Positions 1-6,843 of a stretch of 64,000 nucleotides of DNA are shown piece by piece (within the stretch, counting starts at the first letter, position 1; the number at the start of each line of letters is the position of its first letter). The DNA lies in NCBI GenBank assembly GCA_035763805.1, contig DASUAL010000092.1, forward strand, positions 1-64,000. Reading direction: 5' to 3'. Origin of the DNA: DASUAL01 sp035763805 (GTDB lineage Bacteria > Gemmatimonadota > Gemmatimonadetes > Gemmatimonadales > GWC2-71-9). Made by a program: the position numbers and the translations under genes. The notes beneath the pieces were generated by a model. That model searched no databases. It was given only the letters and a program-made list of their open reading frames with translations, and was not told the DNA's origin.

Positions 1-105
1 GTCGCACGTCGCGGACCGCGGCCCGGTAGCATCGGCGCACGCCGACACTGCGAGCGCGAACGAAACGGCGAACACGGCGAGTAGGATGCGGAGTTGGCGC
101 GACAT
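1..105 (-). CDS. N-terminus of a lipoprotein, cut by the window edge
   Basis: Only the first 35 codons are present. The ATG at 105 follows an AGGAGG ribosome site at a spacing of about 5 nt. The visible peptide starts with M-S-R-Q-L-R, continues through a hydrophobic stretch (LLAVFAVSFALA) and reaches V-S-A-C near residue 23. This is a type II signal peptide with a lipobox, so the mature protein should be a membrane-anchored lipoprotein. Its function cannot be told from the fragment. It is divergent from the AraC-type gene at 221, so the roughly 115 nt between them carry both 5' regions. Confidence 0.6.
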   Translation of the reverse strand, partial: MSRQLRILLAVFAVSFALAVSACADATGPRSATCD

Positions 106-180
106 GAGACCTCCTGGGAACTGGGTTGGGGTGAACGGCATCAGCCGGGCTAAATTCGCCGCTCTGGACGAGGTTTTTTA

Positions 181-217
181 GGGTGTTTTCGCGACATCGT
201 GGGGTGCTTTTGCGACA
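181..217 (+). promoter_or_regulatory. Two 16-bp direct repeats 21 bp apart upstream of the AraC-type gene
   Basis: GGGTGTTTTCGCGACA (181-196) and GGGTGCTTTTGCGACA (202-217) match at 14 of 16 positions. They begin exactly 21 bp apart, so they lie on the same face of the helix. AraC-family proteins typically bind tandem half sites about 21 bp apart. The second copy ends 3 nt before the ATG of the AraC-type gene, so binding here would most simply repress that gene. The role is inferred from the arrangement. Confidence 0.5.
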
Positions 218-220
218 GCA

Positions 221-1018
221 ATGCTCGTTCTAGCGGCCGTCCCCGGGCCTCAGCTCCACCGGCTGCGCCGCGCCGCTCCAGCGCGGTTCGCCTTCGGGTC
301 TGCCCTCAGCTGGGACGACGCGCTGGCCGCGATCCGCGGACGCCCGGTGGAGCTGGCGGTGGTGGATCCGCTGCTCGAGGGCGTTCCCAGCGCCAACGAG
401 ATCGAGCGGCTCCGGGTGCTGTTCCCCTCGCTGCCGCTGATCCTGTATACGTCCCTCACGCCCCACACCGCAGCCGTACTCCTCGCCCTGGGGCAGCGCG
501 GCATCCGGCACGTGGTGTTCGTGCGTTATGACGATCACCCCGCGCGCCTGCGTGACGTGCTCACGCAGGAAGGTGCGCGGTCCACATCGCAGCAACTGAT
601 GGATCAGCTCGCGTGGGCGCTCGCCCCGCTGCCGAGCGAGCTGCGTTGGGTGCTCGAAGAGGCGCTGCGCGCGCCGGCCGACGCGCAGACCGTGCAACAG
701 GTGGCCGCGCGCGCCCGCGTGGACCGGCGCACCTTCGAGCGCTGGTTCACGCGCGTGGGCCTTCCCTCCCCACGCCATTTCCTCGCGGCGGCGCGGGTGC
801 TGTACGCGCACCGGCTGCTGCAGGACCCAGGGTTCACCATCGAGGACGTCGCCCAGCGGCTGGGCTACGCCCAGGCCAAGACGCTCCAGCTGCACGCGCG
901 GACCTACCTCGGACTCACGGCCGGCGAGATGCGGATCGCGCTCGCCCCGGAGGAAGCCCTGGAGCGCGTGATGCGCGGCTTCCTCGCTCCACGTCAGGCG
1001 CAAGCCTCCGCATCGTGA
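221..1018 (+). CDS. AraC-family transcriptional regulator with receiver-like N-terminus
   Basis: The 265-residue protein carries a C-terminal AraC-type double helix-turn-helix at about residues 150-240. The second helix region shows the family pattern FTIEDVAQRLGYAQAKTLQ. Residues 1-130 look like a receiver fold (VELAVVDPLLEG, PLILYTSL) but lack a convincing phospho-acceptor pocket, so it may sense a ligand or partner. The gene lies 10 nt upstream of the allantoinase gene on the same strand and probably controls the ureide genes and itself. There is no good ribosome site before ATG 221, so translation may be leaderless. The assignment as a regulator is firm; the target is inferred. Confidence 0.82.
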   Translation: MLVLAAVPGPQLHRLRRAAPARFAFGSALSWDDALAAIRGRPVELAVVDPLLEGVPSANEIERLRVLFPSLPLILYTSLTPHTAAVLLALGQRGIRHVVFVRYDDHPARLRDVLTQEGARSTSQQLMDQLAWALAPLPSELRWVLEEALRAPADAQTVQQVAARARVDRRTFERWFTRVGLPSPRHFLAAARVLYAHRLLQDPGFTIEDVAQRLGYAQAKTLQLHARTYLGLTAGEMRIALAPEEALERVMRGFLAPRQAQASAS

Positions 1019-1028
1019 TGAGGAGGCG

Positions 1029-2375
1029 GTGGCGCCTCCTCAGCTGATCATTTCCAGCAAGCGCGTCGTGATGCCGGAGCGGGTCGCGCCGGCCACGGTC
1101 GTGATCGCCGACGGCGTGATCACGGCCGTCGAGCGGTACGGCGCGGTACCCGACGCCGCGCGGCAGCTGGACGTCGGCGACTCCGTGGTGCTGCCCGGCG
1201 TCGTGGACACGCACGTCCACGTGAACGAGCCGGGGCGGACCGAGTGGGAGGGTTTCGACACCGCCACGCGGGCCGCGGCGGCCGGAGGGGTGACGACCAT
1301 CGTGGACATGCCGCTGAACAGCATCCCGGTCACGACCACGGTGGCGGCCCTCGAGCAGAAAGCCCGCGCGGCCGCCGGACGCGCGCTGGTCGACCACGCG
1401 TTCTGGGGCGGCGTCGTGCCGGGGAACGCCGAACAGCTCGCCCCCCTGGCTCGCGCGGGCGCGCTCGGCTTCAAGTGCTTCCTCGTGGCTTCGGGGATCG
1501 ACGAGTTTCCACCGGTCTCGGACGCCGATCTGCGCCCGGCGATGACCCGGCTCGCCGAGCTCGGGCTCCCGCTGCTCGTGCACGCCGAGCTCCCCGGGCC
1601 GATCGCACGCACCGCGGCCTCGCGCACCGCGGACCCACGCCGCTACGCCGACTACCTCGCCTCGCGGCCTCCCGAGGCGGAGCTAGAGGCGGTCGACCTG
1701 GTGCTGCGACTGTGTGGCGAAACGGGATGCCGCGTCCACATCGTGCATCTCTCGACGGCTGCCGCGCTGGACCGGCTACGCGACGCGCGTCGCGCCGGCC
1801 TCCCGATCACAGTCGAGACGTGCCCGCACTACCTCACGTTCGCCGCGGAAGAGATTCCCGACGGCGCCACTGCGTGCAAGTGCGCCCCACCGATTCGCCA
1901 ACGCGACAACCGCGAGCAGCTTTGGCGCGGCCTCGCGGAGGGGACCATCGACTTCGTGGCGAGCGACCACTCTCCCGCGCCCCCCGCCCTCAAGTGCCTC
2001 GAGCCGGGGGACTTCGTGCGCGCCTGGGGGGGCGTGGCTTCGCTCGAGCTGGCGCTCGCAGCGACGTGGACCGGCGCGCGCGCCCGGGGCCGCGACGTGC
2101 TCGACCTCGCCCGCTGGCTCTCCGAGCGGCCGGCCCGACTCGCAGGCCTGCGCGGCAAGGGTCGCATCGCGCCGGGCTGCGACGCCGACGTCGCGGTGTT
2201 CGATCCGGACGCCCGATTCACCGTCGAGCCCTCACGGCTGCGACAGCGGCACCCGGTTACCCCATACGCGGGGCTGACGCTGTACGGCGTGGTGCGGCAG
2301 ACCTTCGTGCGGGGAACCTGCGTGTTCGATCAGGGAGACTTTCCCGCAGGAGCGATCGGGAGGTGGGTCCGGTGA
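1029..2375 (+). CDS. allB: Allantoinase
   Basis: This 448-residue cyclic amidohydrolase opens the hydantoin ring of allantoin to give allantoate. The binuclear metal site is visible: H62 and H64 in THVHVNEPGR, the carboxylatable lysine K149 in GFKCF, H185 in VHAELPG, H240 in IVHLSTA and D313 in ASDHSP. Length is normal for the family. The start is the GTG at 1029, just behind AGGAGG at 1021-1026. The spacing is short, but the N-terminal strand (LIISSKRVVMP) belongs to the family, so a much later start is unlikely. The stop overlaps the allantoicase start by one base, showing a shared transcript. Confidence 0.95.
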   Translation: MAPPQLIISSKRVVMPERVAPATVVIADGVITAVERYGAVPDAARQLDVGDSVVLPGVVDTHVHVNEPGRTEWEGFDTATRAAAAGGVTTIVDMPLNSIPVTTTVAALEQKARAAAGRALVDHAFWGGVVPGNAEQLAPLARAGALGFKCFLVASGIDEFPPVSDADLRPAMTRLAELGLPLLVHAELPGPIARTAASRTADPRRYADYLASRPPEAELEAVDLVLRLCGETGCRVHIVHLSTAAALDRLRDARRAGLPITVETCPHYLTFAAEEIPDGATACKCAPPIRQRDNREQLWRGLAEGTIDFVASDHSPAPPALKCLEPGDFVRAWGGVASLELALAATWTGARARGRDVLDLARWLSERPARLAGLRGKGRIAPGCDADVAVFDPDARFTVEPSRLRQRHPVTPYAGLTLYGVVRQTFVRGTCVFDQGDFPAGAIGRWVR

Positions 2376-3373
2376 TGCGCGCCGGCCTCATCGACCTCGC
2401 CGCTGCGCGCGTCGGCGGCCGGGCGCTCCTCGCGAGCGACGAGTTTTTCGCGCCCAAGGAGAACCTGCTGAAGCCCGGGCGCGGGGTGTTCACCGAGGGC
2501 AAGTACACCGAGCGGGGCAAATGGATGGACGGTTGGGAGACCCGGCGGCGCCGCGGGCCGGGGGATCACGATTGGTGCATCATCCGGCTTGGCATCCCCG
2601 GGGCCATCCGCGCCGTCACCGTGGATACCAATCACTTCCGGGGCAACAATCCCGCGGCGTGCTCGCTCGACGCGATCGAGCTCGCGGGAGCACCGACGGC
2701 GCGGCGGCTGCGCGCTTCAGGCGAGGGATGGGCGGAGGTCCTGGCCCGGTCGCCTCTCTCGGGACATGCCGAGAACGAATTCTCAGTCGAGCCCGACGAC
2801 CGCTTCACGCACGTGCGGCTCAACATCTACCCGGACGGCGGCGTGGCCCGGCTGCGCGTGTGGGGAGAGGCGCGCCCCGACTGGCGGCGGAACGCCGCCA
2901 CGCGTCGCCCGATCGACCTCGTCGCGGTGGAGCATGGCGGCCTGCCGCTCGCGACGAGCGACCAGTTCTTCAGCGCGCCGCTGAATCTGCTGATGCCGGG
3001 GCGGCCGCGCGACATGGGCGACGGCTGGGAGACACGGCGTCGTCGCGGGCCGGGACACGACTGGGTAGTGCTGCGGCTGGGCCGGCGCGGTGTGATCGAG
3101 CACGTCGAGCTGGACACGACGCACTTCAAGGGCAACTTCCCCGAGAGCGCGAGTCTGGAGGGGTGTGACGCACGCCAGCTCGCGGGCGTGGCCCCGCCCC
3201 CCGAGAACGCGGACTGGCGGGACCTGCTCCCGCGCGCCAAGCTCCGCGCGAACGCGCGGCACCGCTGGCCGATCAGCCGTACGGCGCGGAGACCGGTGAC
3301 GCATGTCCGGCTCAACATCTTCCCCGATGGTGGGGTGGCACGGTTGCGGCTGTGGGGACAACCGGTGGAGTGA
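2375..3373 (+). CDS. alc: Allantoicase
   Basis: This enzyme hydrolyses allantoate to ureidoglycolate and urea. The 332-residue protein has the expected two internal repeats. GWETRRRRGPGDHDW and VDTNHFRGN in the first half match GWETRRRRGPGHDW and LDTTHFKGN in the second. Each half ends with THVRLNI(Y/F)PDGGVARLR. The N-terminus shows the family's ASDEFFAPKENLLKPG motif. ATG 2375 overlaps the allantoinase stop (TGATG). Allantoicase rather than allantoate amidohydrolase means nitrogen leaves as urea. No ureidoglycolate lyase or urease is present in the window. Confidence 0.95.
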   Translation: MRAGLIDLAAARVGGRALLASDEFFAPKENLLKPGRGVFTEGKYTERGKWMDGWETRRRRGPGDHDWCIIRLGIPGAIRAVTVDTNHFRGNNPAACSLDAIELAGAPTARRLRASGEGWAEVLARSPLSGHAENEFSVEPDDRFTHVRLNIYPDGGVARLRVWGEARPDWRRNAATRRPIDLVAVEHGGLPLATSDQFFSAPLNLLMPGRPRDMGDGWETRRRRGPGHDWVVLRLGRRGVIEHVELDTTHFKGNFPESASLEGCDARQLAGVAPPPENADWRDLLPRAKLRANARHRWPISRTARRPVTHVRLNIFPDGGVARLRLWGQPVE

Positions 3374-3432
3374 GGGGGCTTGTATTTCGTGAGCCCCGGG
3401 CGACCGGCCCGGGTAGATGGTGAGGCTGGCAA

Positions 3433-3927
3433 ATGGGGCACGCTCGGCTCGCCGAGCTCCTGAATGCACTTCCGGACGACGATGCCCGCGCAGCGCTCGC
3501 CCGGTGCTGCGGCGCCGTACGCTGGGTGGCAGCCATGCTCGCGGCCCGCCCGTTCAAGAGCGACGCCGCGCTGCTCGAGGCAGCGGAGCGCGCGTGGTGG
3601 GGTCTCGGACGCGAAGATTGGCTGGAAGCGTTCGCGCAGCACCCCCGCATCGGGGGACGGACTACCGATCAGTGGTCGCGCCGCGAGCAGGCCGGCGTGG
3701 ACACAGCGACGGCCGCGACGCGCAACGCGCTGGCCGAGGGAAATCGCGCCTACGAGAAGCGCTTCGGGCACGTATTCCTGATCTGCGCGGCGGGGAGGAC
3801 CGCCGACGAGCTGCTCGGCGAGCTGCACGGCCGCCTGGCGAACGATCCGGCCACGGAGCTCCGGATCGCGGCGGGCGAGCAGGCGAAGATCATCCAGCTC
3901 CGACTTGGGAAACTGGTGACCCGATGA
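3433..3927 (+). CDS. uraD: OHCU decarboxylase
   Basis: This enzyme decarboxylates 2-oxo-4-hydroxy-4-carboxy-5-ureidoimidazoline to S-allantoin, the last step from urate. The 164-residue length fits the single-domain family. The catalytic signature is clear: H and P in AQHPRIGG, with the downstream EQAGVD helix and the conserved NRAYEKRFGHVFLIC stretch. The C-terminal ELRIAAGEQAKIIQLRLGKL helix is also typical. It overlaps the next gene by 4 nt (ATGA), so the two successive enzymes are translationally coupled. The 59-nt gap from allantoicase includes a small GC hairpin (CCGGGC/GCCCGG). Confidence 0.93.
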   Translation: MGHARLAELLNALPDDDARAALARCCGAVRWVAAMLAARPFKSDAALLEAAERAWWGLGREDWLEAFAQHPRIGGRTTDQWSRREQAGVDTATAATRNALAEGNRAYEKRFGHVFLICAAGRTADELLGELHGRLANDPATELRIAAGEQAKIIQLRLGKLVTR

Positions 3928-4262
3928 GCGGCATCACGACCCACGTGCTGGACACCGCGCGCGGCCGGCCCGCGGCCGGCGTCGCCGTCGCGCTCGCGCG
4001 CCGGAGCGGCGACGGCTGGACCGAGCTTGGCGCGGCGTCGACCGACGCGAATGGTCGGGTGGCGAACCTCCTCCCCGCCACTGTTGAGAGCCCCGCTGGC
4101 ACTTACCGCCTGCGCTTCGACGTGGGCCGGTACTTCGCGGCTCAGGGCGTCACCCCCTTCTACCCGTACGTCGAGGTCGTCTTCGAAGTCCGGGATACGG
4201 AGCACCATCACGTGCCGCTCCTCGTGAGCCCGTTCGGCTACACCACCTACCGCGGCAGCTAA
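3924..4262 (+). CDS. uraH: 5-hydroxyisourate hydrolase (transthyretin-like)
   Basis: This 112-residue transthyretin-related protein hydrolyses 5-hydroxyisourate to OHCU. The key features are the N-terminal THVLDTARGRPA strand, the central R in YRLRFDVGRYF, the histidine-containing HHHVPLLVSPFGY and the C-terminal tetrapeptide Y-R-G-S. That tetrapeptide separates true HIU hydrolases from transthyretin. No periplasmic signal is present, so it should act in the cytoplasm. ATG 3924 lies within the uraD stop (ATGA overlap). It is followed 8 nt later by the membrane urate oxidase gene that makes its substrate. Confidence 0.95.
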   Translation: MSGITTHVLDTARGRPAAGVAVALARRSGDGWTELGAASTDANGRVANLLPATVESPAGTYRLRFDVGRYFAAQGVTPFYPYVEVVFEVRDTEHHHVPLLVSPFGYTTYRGS

Positions 4263-4270
4263 GCTCCCGC

Positions 4271-5476
4271 GTGGACACCCACCTCGGCGAATGGCTCAAC
4301 CTCACGCTCCGCTGGATCCACGTGATCACGGGCGTGGCCTGGATCGGGACCTCGTTCTACTTCAATTGGCTGAACAGCCGGACGGCGCCGCCCGCCCCCG
4401 AGCGCGCGGAGCCCGGCGTCGCCGGCGAGCTCTGGTCTGTGCACGGAGGCGGGTTCTACCGCGTGGTGAAGTACACGGTCGCCCCCGAGCGCCTGCCGCC
4501 CACGCTCCACTGGTTCAAGTGGGAAGCCTACGCCACCTGGCTCAGCGGCGTCGCGCTCCTGGTCCTGATCTATTACTTCGGCGCCGCAGCATATCTGATG
4601 GACCCGCGGGCCGCCCGCCTCGCCGCCGCGCAGGCGATCGCGGTCGGTGCGGCGACGTTGGTGGGCGCCTGGCTGGTGTACGACGCGCTGTGTCGCTCGC
4701 CCCTCGGGAAGGCGCCCCTCGCCCTCGCCGGGACGCTGTTCGCGCTCGGGACCGCCCTCGCATGGGGCCTCACCCAGCTCCTCAGCTCGCGCGCCGCCTA
4801 CATCCACGTCGGCGCAGCCCTGGGGACGATCATGGCGGCGAATGTGTTCCGCGTGATCATCCCGTCCCAGCGGGACATGGTCGCGGCCCTCGCCGCCGGG
4901 CGCCCGCCCAACGCCACCCTGGGCCTGCAGGCGGCGCTCCGCTCGCTCCACAACAACTACTTCACGCTGCCGGTGCTGTTCATCATGGTGAGCAGCCATT
5001 ACCCCACGACCTACGGGCACAAGTTGAACTGGCTGATCCTCGCAGGGCTCGCGCTCGTGGGCGTCGCGACGCGGCACTGGTTCAATCTCCGCAACCAGGG
5101 CCGGCGCAACGTCTGGCTCCTCCCCGCGTCCGCAGCGGGGATCGTCGCGCTCGCGTTCGTCACGGCGCCGCGCCGCGGCTCCGAAGCTGCGGGCGCGGCT
5201 GTCGACGGAGATCGCGTGTCGTTTGCCGAGGTGCGCGTGATCATCGCGCAGCGGTGCGCGGCGTGCCACTCGAGCGCACCCACGATGCCTGGCCTCCCGG
5301 CGGCGCCGAAGGGCCTGGCGCTCGATGCGCCGCACGAGATCCGCGCCAGCGCCGACCGCATCCTTCTCATGGCTGTCCAGACGCGCACCATGCCGCTCGG
5401 CAACGTGACCGGGATGACGGAAGAGGAACGGGAGACCCTCGGTCGCTGGATTCGGTCGGGGGCGCCGCTGCGCTAG
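4271..5476 (+). CDS. puuD: Membrane urate oxidase with C-terminal cytochrome c (PuuD)
   Basis: PuuD oxidises urate to 5-hydroxyisourate and passes electrons to cytochrome c instead of making peroxide as soluble uricase does. Residues 1-290 hold about eight membrane helices with the family's N-terminal LRWIHVITGVAWIGTSFYFNWL and the HGGGFY segment. A linker leads to a cytochrome c domain with heme motif C-A-A-C-H near residue 330 and a candidate axial methionine in TRTMPLGN. The start is GTG 4271, 8 nt after uraH. It ends one base from the convergent xanthine-dehydrogenase-type operon. The fused cytochrome ties purine oxidation to the respiratory chain. Confidence 0.93.
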   Translation: MDTHLGEWLNLTLRWIHVITGVAWIGTSFYFNWLNSRTAPPAPERAEPGVAGELWSVHGGGFYRVVKYTVAPERLPPTLHWFKWEAYATWLSGVALLVLIYYFGAAAYLMDPRAARLAAAQAIAVGAATLVGAWLVYDALCRSPLGKAPLALAGTLFALGTALAWGLTQLLSSRAAYIHVGAALGTIMAANVFRVIIPSQRDMVAALAAGRPPNATLGLQAALRSLHNNYFTLPVLFIMVSSHYPTTYGHKLNWLILAGLALVGVATRHWFNLRNQGRRNVWLLPASAAGIVALAFVTAPRRGSEAAGAAVDGDRVSFAEVRVIIAQRCAACHSSAPTMPGLPAAPKGLALDAPHEIRASADRILLMAVQTRTMPLGNVTGMTEEERETLGRWIRSGAPLR

Positions 5477-5477
5477 T

Positions 5478-6308
5478 TCACACCCAGCCGCACGTTTCGC
5501 GCAGATCCTCGTAAAGCACCCGCGCCATCGCCCGTCGCCGATAGTCCGCCGTGGACCGCACATCGTCGATGGGCGACACGTCCTGCGCGATTGCGGGCAA
5601 GAGATCGTCCGGGCCGCGCAGCGCGGTCCCGTCCTCGAGCAGTCGCTCGAGGCTGGGGCAGCGGCGGATCGTGGGAGCCATGCTGGCCGCCACGATGCGC
5701 CACCCCGCGGCCGATCGCGTAACGGAGAGCCCGACCTTCGCGATCGCCTGCGCGCGGCGCGAGCCGACCTTCTCGAACACCTGATAGGAGTACGGCCGCC
5801 GGGGGATCCGGATCGCCACGACCAGCTGGTCGGCCCGCCGCTGCATCTCTTTGTAGCCGGTGTAGAAGCGATCGAGCGGCACCTCCTCTCGACCGCGCAG
5901 CGACTCCAGCACGACGACCGCGTCGTATGCCATGAGCACTGGCACCCCGTCCGCCGCGGGCGAGGCATTCACGATGTTTCCGGCCCAGGTGCCGCGCGCC
6001 TGGATCTGGATCGCACCGACCTGGCGGGCTGCCGCCACGAGCAGCGGGAACTCGCGCCGGATGCGCTCGTCCCGGATGACGTCCCAATACGTCGTGAGAC
6101 CGCCCAGGACGAGCTCGCCGTCGCTCCAGCGGAGCGGTTTCAGGGCTTGGAGCTGCGACAGGTCCGCGTAGGTCCGGTCGCGCGCCTCGACCCGAACGGG
6201 CCAATACACCAGGAGGTCGGTACCGCCGGCGATCGGGACCGCGGCGCCGTTCGCCGCAGCGAGCATCTCGAGCGCCTCACGCTCGGTCTCGGGCAACAGG
6301 ACGGTCAT
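5478..6308 (-). CDS. Xanthine dehydrogenase-type FAD-binding subunit
   Basis: The medium (FAD) subunit of a molybdo-flavoprotein hydroxylase has 276 residues. The FAD-binding fold shows the two glycine-rich signatures PIAGGTDLLV near residue 25 and GTWAGNIVNASPAADGVP near residue 110. The C-terminal CO_deh_flav_C domain follows. It is the last gene of the three-gene minus-strand operon and overlaps the 2Fe-2S gene by 4 nt (ATG 6308 with TGA). Beside a complete urate pathway, xanthine is the most likely substrate, although the sequence alone does not prove it. Confidence 0.9.
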   Translation of the reverse strand: MTVLLPETEREALEMLAAANGAAVPIAGGTDLLVYWPVRVEARDRTYADLSQLQALKPLRWSDGELVLGGLTTYWDVIRDERIRREFPLLVAAARQVGAIQIQARGTWAGNIVNASPAADGVPVLMAYDAVVVLESLRGREEVPLDRFYTGYKEMQRRADQLVVAIRIPRRPYSYQVFEKVGSRRAQAIAKVGLSVTRSAAGWRIVAASMAPTIRRCPSLERLLEDGTALRGPDDLLPAIAQDVSPIDDVRSTADYRRRAMARVLYEDLRETCGWV

Positions 6309-6799
6309 CGGCGTCCGAGGTCGGGGCCGTGGCCCGTGGCCACCGCATCCACGATGCCGTCGTAGCCCGTGCAGCGGCACAGGTTGCCGGCCATGAGCTC
6401 GCGGATCGTGTGCGTCTCGAGGAGCTCGGGGTGGGCGCGGATCCACAGCGCCGTCATCACGACGCCGGGGGTGCAGGCGCCGCACTGCGTCGCCCCGTGG
6501 GCGAGGAAGGGCTCGAGCCGCTCCGGGTCGAGCGCCTCGACGGTCTCCACCCGGCTACCTCGCACCTGGTAGGTCGGCACGAGGCAGGCGTTCACCGGCA
6601 GACCGTCCAAGTACACGGTGCAGGCACCGCACTCTCCTTCCCCACACCCTTCCTTGGTGCCCGTGAGCCCCAGGCGGTAGCGCAGCGTATCGAGCAGGCG
6701 CTCGGCGGAATCGATCGAAAGGGATACCGGTGAGCCGTTGAGGGTGAACGTGATCGAGATTGCGGATTGTGGATTGCGGATTGCGGATTGGGCACTCAT
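6305..6799 (-). CDS. Xanthine dehydrogenase-type 2Fe-2S subunit
   Basis: The small iron-sulfur subunit has both clusters: the plant-type ferredoxin set C-G-E-G-E-C-G-A-C with a following Cys, and the helical-bundle set C-G-A-C-T-P and C-R-C-T-G-Y. It moves electrons from the Mo site to FAD. The family core begins at ITFTLNG. The 15 residues before it (MSAQSAIRNPQSAIS) are encoded by a heptad-repeat hairpin and are not family sequence, so the repeat appears to have supplied the present start codon. It overlaps the Mo-subunit gene (stop at 6796) by 4 nt. Confidence 0.9.
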   Translation of the reverse strand: MSAQSAIRNPQSAISITFTLNGSPVSLSIDSAERLLDTLRYRLGLTGTKEGCGEGECGACTVYLDGLPVNACLVPTYQVRGSRVETVEALDPERLEPFLAHGATQCGACTPGVVMTALWIRAHPELLETHTIRELMAGNLCRCTGYDGIVDAVATGHGPDLGRR

Positions 6800-6843
6800 G
6801 ACGCCCTCGAATCCGCAGTCCGAAATCCGAAATCCGCAATCTC
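6756..6843. repeat. Inverted heptad repeat spanning a gene junction
   Basis: The left arm (about 6756-6790) is built of GGATTGC/GGATTGT heptads. The right arm (about 6809-6843) is its reverse complement with a few changes, leaving a loop of about 20 nt. The stem would be about 34 bp. The right arm encodes the last residues of the Mo subunit (EIADFGFRTADSR) and the left arm encodes the N-terminus of the 2Fe-2S subunit (AIRNPQSAIS). A related element lies at 14831-14913. Confidence 0.75.

Noticed and set aside
6756..6843. CRISPR array
   Set aside because: Units are 7 bp with no spacers, arranged as an inverted repeat. No Cas genes are present anywhere in the window.
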